Below, piece after piece: positions 52,688 through 61,485 of a DNA stretch of 64,000 bases. The position numbers and the translations under genes were made by a program. Source of the DNA: CAMLIZ01 sp036231905 (GTDB lineage: Bacteria > Pseudomonadota > Gammaproteobacteria > Burkholderiales > Burkholderiaceae_C). The notes under the pieces are model-generated. The model did not search any database. It was not told where the DNA came from and saw only the letters and a list, made by a program, of their open reading frames with translations. Every line of letters begins with the position of its first letter. Position 1 is the first letter of the stretch. The stretch lies in the NCBI RefSeq assembly GCF_036231905.1, contig NZ_JAZARE010000007.1:62001-126000 (forward strand), in the 5' to 3' direction.

Positions 52688-53155
52688 TCACTTGACCGGG
52701 ATCACCGTGCCGCGGTCCACCGGCACTGCGGTCACGGAATTCTGCGGCGAGCCCTCGATCACCCGATCCGAGTAGGTCATGTAGACCAGCGCATTGCGCT
52801 TGCGGTCCACCATGCGCACGACGCGCAGCTTCTTGAACAGCAGGCTCATGCGCTCGTTGAACACCTCCTCCTGCACAGGCAAGGGCTTGGGGATGGTGAT
52901 CGGCCCGACCTGGCGACAGGCGATGGAGGCTTCGGCCTTGTCCTCCGCCACGCCGAGGGCGCCCTTGATGCCGCCCGTCTTGGCGCGCGACACGTAGCAC
53001 GCGACGCCGCCGACCATCGGGTCGTCGTAGGCCTCCACCACGATCTTGTGGTCCGGGCCGATGAACTTGAACACCGTGTCCACCGAACCGATGGTCTCGG
53101 CCTGGGCCGCGGGCAGCGCCGATGCAACGACGAGGGATAGGGCAAGGGACCGCAT
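52688..53155 (-). CDS. creA: CreA family periplasmic protein
   Basis: A 155-residue exported protein: signal peptide about 1-19 (LALSLVVASALPAAQA), then IGSVDTVFKFIGPDHKIVVEAYDDPMVGGVACYVSRAKTGG, a near-perfect CreA family opening, and FKKLRVVRMVDRKRNALVYMTYSDRVIEGSPQNSVTAVPV. CreA is conserved but of unknown function. The ATG at 53155 gives a normal signal peptide. Confidence 0.93.
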   Translation of the reverse strand: MRSLALSLVVASALPAAQAETIGSVDTVFKFIGPDHKIVVEAYDDPMVGGVACYVSRAKTGGIKGALGVAEDKAEASIACRQVGPITIPKPLPVQEEVFNERMSLLFKKLRVVRMVDRKRNALVYMTYSDRVIEGSPQNSVTAVPVDRGTVIPVK

Positions 53156-53222
53156 GCGAACTTCCTTCAGCTGGAGGGCAGGTTCTGCCATTCTGCGGCC
53201 TGCCGCAGCGGTTCGCCGCCGG

Positions 53223-55259
53223 CTACAGCGTGGCCGCCAGCCGGCTCGCCTGGTCGATCGCCCGCTTCGCGTCCAGCTCGCCCGCTTCGAAGGCGCCGCC
53301 GATCAGGTGGGGCGTCAGGCCCAGTGCCTTCAGCGGCTCCACCAGCTCGCGCAGCGGCTCCTGGCCGGCACACAGCACCACATGGTCCACCGCCAGCCAG
53401 GTGGGATCGCTGCGGTCCTCGCCATGGCTGATGAGCAGGCCCTGGTCGGCGATGCGCTCGTAGTTCACGCCGTCCACCATGGCCACGTTCTTCATCTTCA
53501 GGGTGGCGCGGTGGATCCAGCCGGTGGTCTTGCCGAGCTTGGCGCCGACCTTGCCCTTGCTTCGCTGCAGCAGGGTCACCTCACGTGCTGGCGGGCTGAC
53601 GTGCGGCTTGGCCGGCGAGAGGCCGCCGCGTGCAACGGCCGGGTCGGTGATGCCCCATTCGCTCGCCCACAGCTGCGGGTCGAGCGCGGGCAGCGGGCCT
53701 TCGTGCACCAGGAACTCCGCCACGTCGAAGCCGATGCCGCCCGCGCCGATGATGGCCACACGCCGGCCCACCGGCTTGCGGTGGCGCAGCACGTCGATGT
53801 AGCTCAGCACCTTGGGATGGTCCAGCCCCGGGATCTTCGGCACCCGCGGGCTGACGCCGGTGGCCACGATCACCTCGTCGTAGCCGCCATCGCGCAGCGC
53901 CTGCGGCTGCACCCACTGGCCCAGGTGCAGCTGCACGCCGGCCTGCTGCACGCGGCGCTGGAAGTAGCGCAGCATCTCGTGGAACTCCTCCTTGCCGGGC
54001 ACCTGCTTGGCCATGTTGAGCTGGCCGCCGATCCGCTCGGCCGCGTCGTACAAGTGCACCTCGTGGCCGCGTTCGGCCAGCACGGTGGCCGCGGTCAGCC
54101 CGGCCGGGCCGGCACCCACCACCGCGAAGCGGCGCTTCTTCGGGGTCGGCCGGAAGACGAGCTCGGTCTCGTGGCAGGCCCGCGGGTTCACCAGGCAGCT
54201 CGCCGTCTTGGCCACGAACACATGGTCCAGGCAGGCCTGGTTGCAGGCGATGCAGGTGTTGATGTCCTCGGCCCGGCCTTCGGCCGCCTTCTTCACGAAC
54301 TCGGGGTCGGCCAGCAGCGGGCGCGCCATGGAGACCATGTCGGCCATGCCGTCGGCGAGGATCTGTTCGGCCACCTCGGGCGTGTTGATGCGGTTGGAGG
54401 TGACCAGCGGAATGCCGACCTCGCCCTTCATCTTCTGCGTCACCCAGGCGAAGGCGCCGCGCGGCACGCTGGTGGCGATGGTGGGCACACGCGCTTCATG
54501 CCAGCCGATGCCGGTGTTGATGATGGTCGCGCCGGCGCGCTCCACCGCCTTGGCCAGCATCACCACCTCGTCCCAGGTGCTGCCGCCGGGCACCAGGTCG
54601 ATCATGGACAGGCGGTAGATGAGGATGAAGTCCGGCCCCACCGCCTCGCGGGTGCGCTGCACGATCTCCACCGCCAGGCGCATGCGGTTCTCGTACGGGC
54701 CGCCCCACTCGTCGTTGCGCTGGTTGGTGTGCGCGGCGAGGAACTGGTTGATGAAGTAACCCTCGCTGCCCATGATCTCCACGCCGTCATAACCCGCCTC
54801 GCGGGCCAGCACGGCGCAGCGCACGAAGGCGCGGATCTGGCGCTCCACGCCGCGCGCGCTCAAGCCCCAGGGCGTGAACGGCGTGATCGGCGACTGGATG
54901 CGCGAGGGCGCCACCGCCAGCGGGTGGTAGCCGTAGCGGCCGGTGTGCAGGATCTGCAGCGCGATCTTGCCGCCTTCGGTGTGCACCGCGTCCGTGACCT
55001 GGCGATGGCGCTTGGCGGCCGCGTGCGTGGCCAGGCGGCCGGCAAAGGGCTTGGTCCAGCCCGCCACGTTGGGCGCGAAGCCGCCGGTGACCATCAGGCC
55101 CACGCCGCCGCGGGCGCGTTCAGCGAAATAGGCAGCCAGGCGGTCGAAGCGGTTGCCGTCTTCGAGGCCGGTGTGCATGGAGCCCATCAGGACCCGGTTC
55201 TTCAGGGTGGTGAAACCGAGGTCCAGGGGCTGCAGGAGGTGGGGGTAGGGCGCGGACAT
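53223..55259 (-). CDS. fadH: NADPH-dependent 2,4-dienoyl-CoA reductase
   Basis: A 678-residue flavoenzyme needed to degrade unsaturated fatty acids with even-position double bonds. It has an old-yellow-enzyme TIM barrel at 1-360 with FMN (LKNRVLMGSMHTGLED), a [4Fe-4S] site CIACNQACLDHVFVAKTASC, and an FAD/NADPH domain (VVGAGPAGLTAATVLAERGHEV and VAIIGAGGIGFDVAEFLVHEG). Length and order match E. coli FadH. The start at 55259 has no Shine-Dalgarno; TAGGCT lies eight bases upstream. Confidence 0.94.
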   Translation of the reverse strand: MSAPYPHLLQPLDLGFTTLKNRVLMGSMHTGLEDGNRFDRLAAYFAERARGGVGLMVTGGFAPNVAGWTKPFAGRLATHAAAKRHRQVTDAVHTEGGKIALQILHTGRYGYHPLAVAPSRIQSPITPFTPWGLSARGVERQIRAFVRCAVLAREAGYDGVEIMGSEGYFINQFLAAHTNQRNDEWGGPYENRMRLAVEIVQRTREAVGPDFILIYRLSMIDLVPGGSTWDEVVMLAKAVERAGATIINTGIGWHEARVPTIATSVPRGAFAWVTQKMKGEVGIPLVTSNRINTPEVAEQILADGMADMVSMARPLLADPEFVKKAAEGRAEDINTCIACNQACLDHVFVAKTASCLVNPRACHETELVFRPTPKKRRFAVVGAGPAGLTAATVLAERGHEVHLYDAAERIGGQLNMAKQVPGKEEFHEMLRYFQRRVQQAGVQLHLGQWVQPQALRDGGYDEVIVATGVSPRVPKIPGLDHPKVLSYIDVLRHRKPVGRRVAIIGAGGIGFDVAEFLVHEGPLPALDPQLWASEWGITDPAVARGGLSPAKPHVSPPAREVTLLQRSKGKVGAKLGKTTGWIHRATLKMKNVAMVDGVNYERIADQGLLISHGEDRSDPTWLAVDHVVLCAGQEPLRELVEPLKALGLTPHLIGGAFEAGELDAKRAIDQASRLAATL

Positions 55260-55423
55260 GGGGTGCGAGCCTAGGGCCCGCGCCCGCCTGCCCGGTAGGG
55301 AGCGCCGTCCAATCCAGCCTGGGGAAACCGCCAACGCAGCAGCCCAAACGTGACATTCGACCTTTGTAAGTGAATGAAACGCGCCGAAACAAGGCTTATC
55401 CGTACCGCACGAGGATCCGCCCC

Positions 55424-55600
55424 ATGGTTGCTGCTTACCTTTTCCTCGCCGCCTACCTTGCCCTGGCCCAGGTGGGCTCCCAGGTGCTGCCGGCGCCCTC
55501 GCCACCGGCCCAGATGACGCGCAGCGACGCACCGGCCGACACCGGGACGGCCCGCGACGGGGCCGCTTTGGGCGAGCAGGTCGCCAGCGCGCGGCCTTGA
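55424..55600 (+). CDS. Possible small membrane or exported protein
   Basis: A 58-residue reading frame: a hydrophobic N-terminus (VAAYLFLAAYLALAQVGSQVL) followed by an Ala/Pro/Thr-rich tail. It could be a small lipobox-less exported peptide or a chance frame in a 375-base gap between fadH and the acidic gene. No ribosome site better than GAGGATC is seen. Confidence 0.35.
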   Translation: MVAAYLFLAAYLALAQVGSQVLPAPSPPAQMTRSDAPADTGTARDGAALGEQVASARP

Positions 55601-55634
55601 GGCCCCGCGCCAGCGCCCATCCAAAGGCGCCCTC

Positions 55635-56201
55635 TCAGGCGTCGATCGACTTGTCGCGCTCGGACACCGGGTCCTGCACGCGTTTTTCACCCGCCGCTCG
55701 CGGACGGTTCTCCCCGCCGCGCGGGGCCTGACGCGCCGCTGAGCCGGCTGGGGGGCGCGGCGCGGCATCGCTGTCTTCGGTGCCGTCGTCGGCCGCCAAC
55801 TCGTCCGCGTCGTCCCCGCTGTCGGCATCGGCGGCCAGCTCGTCGAACTCACCGGCCACTGCGGCCTCGTCCGAGCCGATGCCGATCACCCGGTCCGGCA
55901 TGATGTCCGGCGCCTCTTCCCGCAAGGTGTCGCGGCCGGCTTCGGCGCGTTCGCCGGTGCCGCCGGAATCGCTGCCGCCGTCCAGGTCCGCATCGCCGAT
56001 GTCCGCACCGGCGCCCGGTGCTCGCCGGATGTCGTCGTTGGAGCCGCCATCGAAGCCGAGTTCGTCGGTTTCCACCGCGCCCACGGCGCCGGTGATGTCG
56101 CTGCCGCTGTCAGAGGTGTCGCTCGGGCCGAGCAGGTCGGTGCTGGTGCCACGCGGGCGTTCGGCGGCACGCTCGCCGCCGAGCAAAGGGCTGTTGGCCA
56201 T
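55635..56201 (-). CDS. Acidic, low-complexity conserved protein
   Basis: A 188-residue protein, strongly acidic in the middle (DSGSDITGAVGAVETDELGFD, GDADLDGGSDSGGTG, EFDELAADADSGDDADELAADD), and basic at the end (ENRPRAAGEKRVQDPVSERDKS). The segment TDLLGPSDTSDSGSD is conserved among Burkholderiales proteins of unknown role that I recall as often misannotated. It is probably intrinsically disordered. No signal peptide. It is divergent from the TonB receptor gene. Confidence 0.75.
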   Translation of the reverse strand: MANSPLLGGERAAERPRGTSTDLLGPSDTSDSGSDITGAVGAVETDELGFDGGSNDDIRRAPGAGADIGDADLDGGSDSGGTGERAEAGRDTLREEAPDIMPDRVIGIGSDEAAVAGEFDELAADADSGDDADELAADDGTEDSDAAPRPPAGSAARQAPRGGENRPRAAGEKRVQDPVSERDKSIDA

Positions 56202-56298
56202 GTGAGGCTCTCCTGGGGGTTCCGATGGCAACACAGCCGCAAGCGCCATGCCCAGGGCTGCTGGCACCATGGGCACTTCGTTTACCTTGGCGCTCGCC

Positions 56299-58425
56299 AT
56301 GACTCCTTCCCCCTGCACCGCCACGCTGGCGTGCCTGCCCCTGCTCGCGCTGCTGGCCCCGCTGCCCACTCGCGCAGCCGAGCCCGCCGCCACCCCCCAG
56401 ACCGTGGTGATCACCGGCACCCGCGGCGACGCCGGCCTGGCCGCGCTGCCCCTGTCGGCCGACGTCCTGGACAGCAACGCCCTGCAAGCCGGCCAACCGA
56501 AGGTGAATCTGTCGGAGTCACTGCAGCGCGTGCCCGGCATCGTGGCGCAGAACCGGCAGAACTACGCCCAGGACCTGCAGATCTCCTCGCGCGGCTTCGG
56601 CGCCCGCTCCACCTTTGGTGTGCGCGGACTGCGGTTCCTGGTGGACGGCATTCCCGCCACCCTGCCCGACGGGCAGGCGCAGGTGTCGCACATCGACCTC
56701 GGCTCGGCCGGCCGGCTGGAGGTGCTGCGCGGGCCGTTTTCGGCCCTGTACGGCAATGCGGCGGGTGGGGTGGTGGCGGTGTTCACCGAAGAGGCCGATG
56801 AAGGGCAGACGCTGTCGGCCGAGGTGGCCGGCGGCAGCGACCGCCAGCGCCGCCATGGCGTGAAGGCCATGGGCGCCACCAACGGGCTGCACTACACGCT
56901 GTCGGCCTCGCACTTCAGCACCGCAGGCAGCCGCGAGCACAGCGCGGCTGCACGCGACAACCAGAATGCCCGCCTGCGCATCGCCGTGGACGAGCACTCG
57001 CAGCTGGTGCTGGTGGCCAACGCGGTGCAGATGCCCGAGGTGCAGGATCCGCTCGGCCTCACGCGCGCGCAGTTCGCGGCCGACCCGCAGCAGGCGGACA
57101 GCGCAGCGCTGCGTTTCAACACGCGCAAGTCGGTGGAGCAGATGCAGCTGGGCCTGGGGTATGAGCGCCAGATCGGCCCCGACGACCGGCTGGCGCTGCA
57201 GCTGTACGGCGGCGAGCGCAGCACGGTGCAGTTCCAATCCATCCCGAGCAGCGCGCAGCAGGCGCCCACCAGCCCCGGCGGGGTGATCGACCTCGGCCGC
57301 AACTACAGCGGCGCCGACCTGCGCTGGACCCACAGCGGCGCACTCGCGCAGCAGCCCTGGCGCCTGGCCGCCGGGCTGGCCTTCGACCGCGTGAACGAAC
57401 AGCGCCGCGGCTACCAGAACTTCGTGGGCAGCACGCTGGGCGTGGTGGGTGCGCCGCGACGCGACGAAACCAACCGCGCGGACAGCCTGGACCCCTATGC
57501 CCAGCTCGAATGGGAACCCAGCGCGCGCTGGCTGCTGCTGGCCGGCCTGCGCGCCAGCCGGGTGACGGTGCGTTCGGTGGATGCGTACATCGTGCCGGGC
57601 AATGGCGACGACAGCGGCAGCGTGCGTTACCGCGCGGTGAGCCCGGCCCTGGGCGCCACCTTCAAGGCCACGCCGGCGCTGCACCTGTATGCCGCCTATG
57701 GCCAGGGCTTCGAGACACCGACCCTCGCAGAGCTGGCCTATCGCTCCACCGACGGCAGCGACACCGGCCTGAACCTCGGCCTGCGCGCCGCGCACAGCCG
57801 GCACATGGAAGCGGGCGCCAAGGCGCGCTGGTCCGACACGGTGAGCGCGCGCCTGGCGCTCTTCGACGTGCGCACGCTCGACGAGCTGGCGGTGCAGGCC
57901 AACAGCGGCGGCCGCTCGGTGTTCCAGAACGCCGGGCGCACCAGGCGCCAGGGCGCCGAGGCGCTGGTGGAAGGCCGCTGGGCCAACGGCCTGGGCGCGC
58001 TGTTGAGCGTGAGCACCCTGCGCGCACGCTATGCCGACAGCTTTTGCAGCGGCCCTTGCGACACCGGCCTGGTGGCTGCCGGCAACCGCCTGCCCGGCGC
58101 GCCTGGCCGGACCGCCTATGCGGAAGTCTCATGGCGCCACGCGCCATCGGGTGCGTCCATGGCGCTGGAAGCGCGCGGCGTGGGCCGCGTGATGGTGAAC
58201 GACCTCAACACCGACGCCGCTGCGGGCTATGCGGTGCTCAACCTGCGCACCGGCATCGAACGCACGCTGGGGCCTTGGCGGCTGCAGGCCTATGTGCGGG
58301 CCGACAACCTGGCGGACAAACGTTATGCCGGCTCAGTGATCGTCAATGAAGGCAACCAGCGCTATTTCGAGCCCGCACCGGGGCGCAGCCTGATGCTGGG
58401 CGCGGGCGCGGCTTACCACTGGTAG
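56299..58425 (+). CDS. TonB-dependent outer-membrane receptor
   Basis: A 708-residue receptor for siderophores or other large ligands. Signal peptide about 1-27; the TonB-box-like VVITGTRGDAGLA; plug domain with SESLQRVPGIVAQNRQNYAQDLQISSRGFGARSTFGVRGLRFLVDGIP and LEVLRGPFSALYGNAAGGVV; then a 22-strand barrel ending with an aromatic residue (AAYHW). It resembles the FecA/ferric-dicitrate or catecholate class. No Fur box was recognised upstream, so the ligand is open. Confidence 0.92.
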   Translation: MTPSPCTATLACLPLLALLAPLPTRAAEPAATPQTVVITGTRGDAGLAALPLSADVLDSNALQAGQPKVNLSESLQRVPGIVAQNRQNYAQDLQISSRGFGARSTFGVRGLRFLVDGIPATLPDGQAQVSHIDLGSAGRLEVLRGPFSALYGNAAGGVVAVFTEEADEGQTLSAEVAGGSDRQRRHGVKAMGATNGLHYTLSASHFSTAGSREHSAAARDNQNARLRIAVDEHSQLVLVANAVQMPEVQDPLGLTRAQFAADPQQADSAALRFNTRKSVEQMQLGLGYERQIGPDDRLALQLYGGERSTVQFQSIPSSAQQAPTSPGGVIDLGRNYSGADLRWTHSGALAQQPWRLAAGLAFDRVNEQRRGYQNFVGSTLGVVGAPRRDETNRADSLDPYAQLEWEPSARWLLLAGLRASRVTVRSVDAYIVPGNGDDSGSVRYRAVSPALGATFKATPALHLYAAYGQGFETPTLAELAYRSTDGSDTGLNLGLRAAHSRHMEAGAKARWSDTVSARLALFDVRTLDELAVQANSGGRSVFQNAGRTRRQGAEALVEGRWANGLGALLSVSTLRARYADSFCSGPCDTGLVAAGNRLPGAPGRTAYAEVSWRHAPSGASMALEARGVGRVMVNDLNTDAAAGYAVLNLRTGIERTLGPWRLQAYVRADNLADKRYAGSVIVNEGNQRYFEPAPGRSLMLGAGAAYHW

Positions 58426-58504
58426 CGCTACAGCGTGTACCGCGGGCGCGGCGGTGAAAAGCGTCCTTCCGCCCGGTCGCGCTTTTCGTGTAGGGTGCCG
58501 CCCC

Positions 58505-59641
58505 ATGCAACAAGGCTCCTGGGCGCGGCATGCCGGCGCCCTCACCCTCGCCGCGGCCGCCCTGCTGGCCGGCTGCGCCAGTGCGCCGCCGGGGGGCGGC
58601 ACACCCGCTGGCGCGCCCCGCTCCAGCAGCCCGGCCCCCGGTCGGGATGGTGCGGAGGCCAACCCGCCGCCCAACCTCGACCGCGTGCCGGATGCGGAGC
58701 CCAAGCTGGAAGCCATCCGCCGCGGCGGCCCCAACAAGCCCTATGAGCTGAACGGCAAGCAGTACGTGCCGCTGGCCGGCGACCCACCGTTCGCCGAGCG
58801 CGGCCTCGCGTCCTGGTACGGCAAGAAGTTCCACGGCCGGCCCACGGCGAGCGGGGAGCTCTACGACATGTATGCGATGACCGCCGCGCACCCCACGCTG
58901 CCGATCCCGAGCTACGTGCGTGTGCGCAACCCCGCCAACGGCCGCGAGGTGATCGTGCGCGTGAACGACCGCGGGCCGTTCCACAGCGGCCGCATCATCG
59001 ACCTGAGCTACACCGCGGCACTCAAGCTCGACCTGCTGCGCGGCGTGCGCCCGGTGGAGATCGAGCGCATCACCGGCGAGGACATCCGCACCGGCGCCTG
59101 GCGACGCGAGGGGCCGGGCACTACGATGCTGGCGAAGGCGGCACCCGCGCCGGTGCAGGCGGGTGAAGCGCCGGCGGTGCTCGCCACGCCAGCCCCTGCC
59201 GCCACGCCCGCACCACCGTCCACCACGCTGGCTTTGCCGGCCGCTACGGCGGCGACGCCGGCCAACACACCGACCGTGGTGCTCACCCCAACCAACGGGC
59301 CGGCGAATGGCACCGACTCACCAGCGGCGGCTTCGACCCCGGCCGCGTCCCTGGCCGCGGCCGCACCGCTGGCCAGCGAATCCGCCAAAGCCGGCACCGC
59401 CGACGCACGCGGTTTCTGGATCCAGCTCGGCGCCTTCCGCCAATCGAGCGGCGCGATGGAGTTCCAGCGCAAGGTGGAGCAGGAGCTCGACTGGCTGCAG
59501 CCGCTGCTGGCCGTGTTCAACGACCGCAGCGTGCACAAGCTGCAGGCCGGGCCCTATCGCTCGCGCAGCGAGGCCAGCAATGCGGCCGACCGCATCCGCG
59601 CAGCGCTGCAGCTGGTGCCGGTCATTGTGGAGCGCCGCTAG
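58505..59641 (+). CDS. rlpA: RlpA-type septal lytic transglycosylase with SPOR domain
   Basis: A 378-residue outer-membrane lipoprotein. Lipobox LLAGC (Cys at about 23), a double-psi beta-barrel domain RlpA_C (GLASWYGKKFHGRPTASGELYDMYAMTAAHPTLP, with catalytic Asp in VRVNDRGPFHSGRIIDLS), an Ala/Pro/Thr-rich linker of about 100 residues, and a C-terminal SPOR domain (FWIQLGAFRQ and VHKLQAGPYRSRSEASNAADRI) that binds denuded septal glycan. TAGGGT lies eight bases before the ATG with no Shine-Dalgarno. Confidence 0.93.
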   Translation: MQQGSWARHAGALTLAAAALLAGCASAPPGGGTPAGAPRSSSPAPGRDGAEANPPPNLDRVPDAEPKLEAIRRGGPNKPYELNGKQYVPLAGDPPFAERGLASWYGKKFHGRPTASGELYDMYAMTAAHPTLPIPSYVRVRNPANGREVIVRVNDRGPFHSGRIIDLSYTAALKLDLLRGVRPVEIERITGEDIRTGAWRREGPGTTMLAKAAPAPVQAGEAPAVLATPAPAATPAPPSTTLALPAATAATPANTPTVVLTPTNGPANGTDSPAAASTPAASLAAAAPLASESAKAGTADARGFWIQLGAFRQSSGAMEFQRKVEQELDWLQPLLAVFNDRSVHKLQAGPYRSRSEASNAADRIRAALQLVPVIVERR

Positions 59642-59647
59642 AGATCC

Positions 59648-59768
59648 GTTCCTCTGGGACAGGCCGCGAAGCGGCCAGGGGCGGTGGTGGCGGACGAGCG
59701 CGGCGCGGACGGGTTGCCCGGCCGCGTCGCGAGCCCCCATGGGGGGCGGCCGCCAGGCGGCCGGGGGC
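59648..59768 (-). repeat. Structured palindromic element A2
   Basis: A 121-base element read on the minus strand. It begins with the final G of the haemolysin III stop codon (TAG) and ends seven bases before the rlpA stop. Stems: CGGCCG/CGGCCG, GCCCCC/GGGGGC, CGCGACGCGG/CCGCGCCGCG (one mismatch), GGCCGC/GCGGCC, ending TGTCCCAGAGGAAC. It matches A1 (15751-15871) along its length with paired substitutions in stems. Both copies separate convergent genes. Confidence 0.8.
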
Positions 59769-60445
59769 TAACGGGCATACCAGAGCGCCGCGAAGAAGTG
59801 GCAGGTGCTGCCGGCCAGCACGAACAGGTGCCACACGAAGTGCGCATAACGGATGCGGGAGTCGAACAGGAACACCACCGCACCCAGCGTGTAGCTCACC
59901 CCGCCCGCGAGCAGCAAGGTCAGCCCCTGCGGCGACACGCGCTCCAGCAACGGGCCGGCCGCAAACACCGCCAGCCAGCCCATCGCGATGTACAGGCCGG
60001 TGGACCACAGCGGGTGCGACAGCCGGTTGAGCAGCTTGGCCAGTGCGCCCATCGCGGCCAGCACCCACACCACGCCGAACAGGGTCCAGCCCAGGCCACC
60101 TCGCAGGGCGCCCAGCGCAAACGGCGTGTAGCTGCCCGCGATGAAAAGGTAGATCGCCGCATGGTCGAAGCGGTTGAAGACTTCCTTGATGCGGCCCACC
60201 GGCAGCGCGTGGTACACGGCCGATACCAGGTACAGCAGCATCATGGTGCCGGCGAACACGCTCACCGCCATCAGGTCCAGCGCCTGGCCGCCACGTTCAG
60301 CGCAGGTGCGCAGCAGGATCGGCAGGGAGGCCACTGCCAGCAGGAAGCCGATGCCGTGGCTGATGCTGTTGGCGATCTCTTCGCCCAGCGTCTGTGGCCG
60401 CTGTTCGGTGATCATTCGCTGGATTCTCATCGCCCTGGTTTCCAT
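59768..60445 (-). CDS. Haemolysin III/PAQR family membrane protein
   Basis: A 225-residue protein with about seven membrane helices. PAQR/HlyIII motifs are SHGIGF near the first helix, MLLYLVSAVYHALP, RFDHAAIYLFIAGSYTPF and YAHFVWHLFVLAGSTCHFFAALW, with the His residues of the zinc site in place. Bacterial members affect membrane fluidity or pH response; haemolysis is not established. The start METRAM at 60445 may be replaced by the ATG five codons on. Confidence 0.92.
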   Translation of the reverse strand: METRAMRIQRMITEQRPQTLGEEIANSISHGIGFLLAVASLPILLRTCAERGGQALDLMAVSVFAGTMMLLYLVSAVYHALPVGRIKEVFNRFDHAAIYLFIAGSYTPFALGALRGGLGWTLFGVVWVLAAMGALAKLLNRLSHPLWSTGLYIAMGWLAVFAAGPLLERVSPQGLTLLLAGGVSYTLGAVVFLFDSRIRYAHFVWHLFVLAGSTCHFFAALWYAR

Positions 60446-60550
60446 GACGCGCTCCCGATGACCTGCTGTGCAGTCGATTCGGCAACGCCTGTTCCTGAAG
60501 CGCTTCGTGGGAAGCGCGAAGTGAAGTAGGTCATTGATGACATCAAGTCA

Positions 60551-60613
60551 GTGCCGCCCGGCCGCCCGAAGGCGCTGACGCGCCCCCTCGGGGGGCAGTG
60601 AGCGTGGGGGCGG
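60551..60613 (-). repeat. Palindromic repeat element C2, after the SDR gene
   Basis: Reads on the minus strand from seven bases after the SDR stop: CCGCCCCCACGCTCACTG, a CCCCCC/GGGGG hairpin, GCGCGTCAGCGCC and GGGCGGCCGGGC. It shares the CCCCCACGCTCACTGC core with C1 (6615-6693) and the same position relative to the upstream stop. Confidence 0.7.
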
Positions 60614-60620
60614 GTCCATT

Positions 60621-61397
60621 TCAGCGGGCGCCGCTGGCGTCGAGCAAGGCGCCGCTCACGTACGCGGCTTCGTCGGACAGCAGCCAGACGATGGTGTGCG
60701 CGATCTCCTCCGCCGTGCCCGGGCGACCCATCGGGATGTTCGGCGCCAGGCGCTGCGCGCGATCGGGCTGGCCGCCTGACGCATGAATGTCGGTGTCGGT
60801 GATGCCCGGGCGCACCGCGTTCACGCGCACCCCCTCGCGCGCCACCTCGCGCGCCAGGCCGATGGTGAAGGTGTCGATCGCACCCTTGGCCGCGGCGTAG
60901 TCCACGTATTCGCCCGGGCTGCCCAGGCGCGAGGCCACCGACGACACATTGACGATCGCACCACCCGCGCCACCATGGCGCGTGCTCATGCGGTGCAGCG
61001 CCTCGCGGGCGCAGGAGAAGCTGCCCAGCACGTTGACACCAAACATGCGCTGCAGGCGCTCGGGTGTCATCTCGTCCACGCGCGCGGCGGCGTCCACCAC
61101 ACCGGCGTTGTTCACCAGGCCGCGCAAGGGGCCCACATCGCCCGCAGCCCGTGCGGCATCGAGCGCGGCAAACATCGCGCGCACATCGTTGTCACTTTGC
61201 ACGTCGGCCCGCAGCACCAGCGCACGCCGGCCGCGCTCGCGCACCTGCGCAGCCACCTGCTCGGCAGCGGCGCGATCGCGCACGAAGTTGATGGCCACGT
61301 CCCAGCCGCGTCGGGCTGCCAGGCAGGCGGTGGCGGCGCCGATGCCGCGGCTGCCGCCGGTGATCAGCACCAGCGGCGGGGAAGTCGGTGAACTCAT
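60621..61397 (-). CDS. Short-chain dehydrogenase/reductase
   Basis: A 258-residue classical SDR. Cofactor motif GGSRGIG (14-20), GLVNNAGVVD, catalytic Ser in VNVSSVAS and the Tyr-Lys pair in YVDYAAAKGA. The basic residues after the second strand (NFVRDR) suggest NADP preference. Substrate unknown. It is divergent from the radical SAM gene, and the LexA box at 61440 lies 42 bases upstream of this start, so SOS control of both genes is possible. Confidence 0.92.
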   Translation of the reverse strand: MSSPTSPPLVLITGGSRGIGAATACLAARRGWDVAINFVRDRAAAEQVAAQVRERGRRALVLRADVQSDNDVRAMFAALDAARAAGDVGPLRGLVNNAGVVDAAARVDEMTPERLQRMFGVNVLGSFSCAREALHRMSTRHGGAGGAIVNVSSVASRLGSPGEYVDYAAAKGAIDTFTIGLAREVAREGVRVNAVRPGITDTDIHASGGQPDRAQRLAPNIPMGRPGTAEEIAHTIVWLLSDEAAYVSGALLDASGAR

Positions 61398-61439
61398 GCC
61401 GCGGATGATGGCATGGCCTCCGCCGCCGCACGCCTGCAC

Positions 61440-61459
61440 TACTGTATATTCAACCAGTA
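61440..61459. promoter_or_regulatory. LexA (SOS) box
   Basis: TACTGTATATTCAACCAGTA agrees with the E. coli LexA consensus TACTGTATATATATACAGTA at 16 of 20 positions, including the key CTG-N10-CAG core. A TATATT -10-like hexamer lies within it (61445-61450). It is 26 bases before the radical SAM ATG and 42 bases before the SDR ATG, a normal place for repression of divergent promoters. Confidence 0.85.
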
Positions 61460-61485
61460 TCAATCCAGAGCCAGGCAGTACCGCG

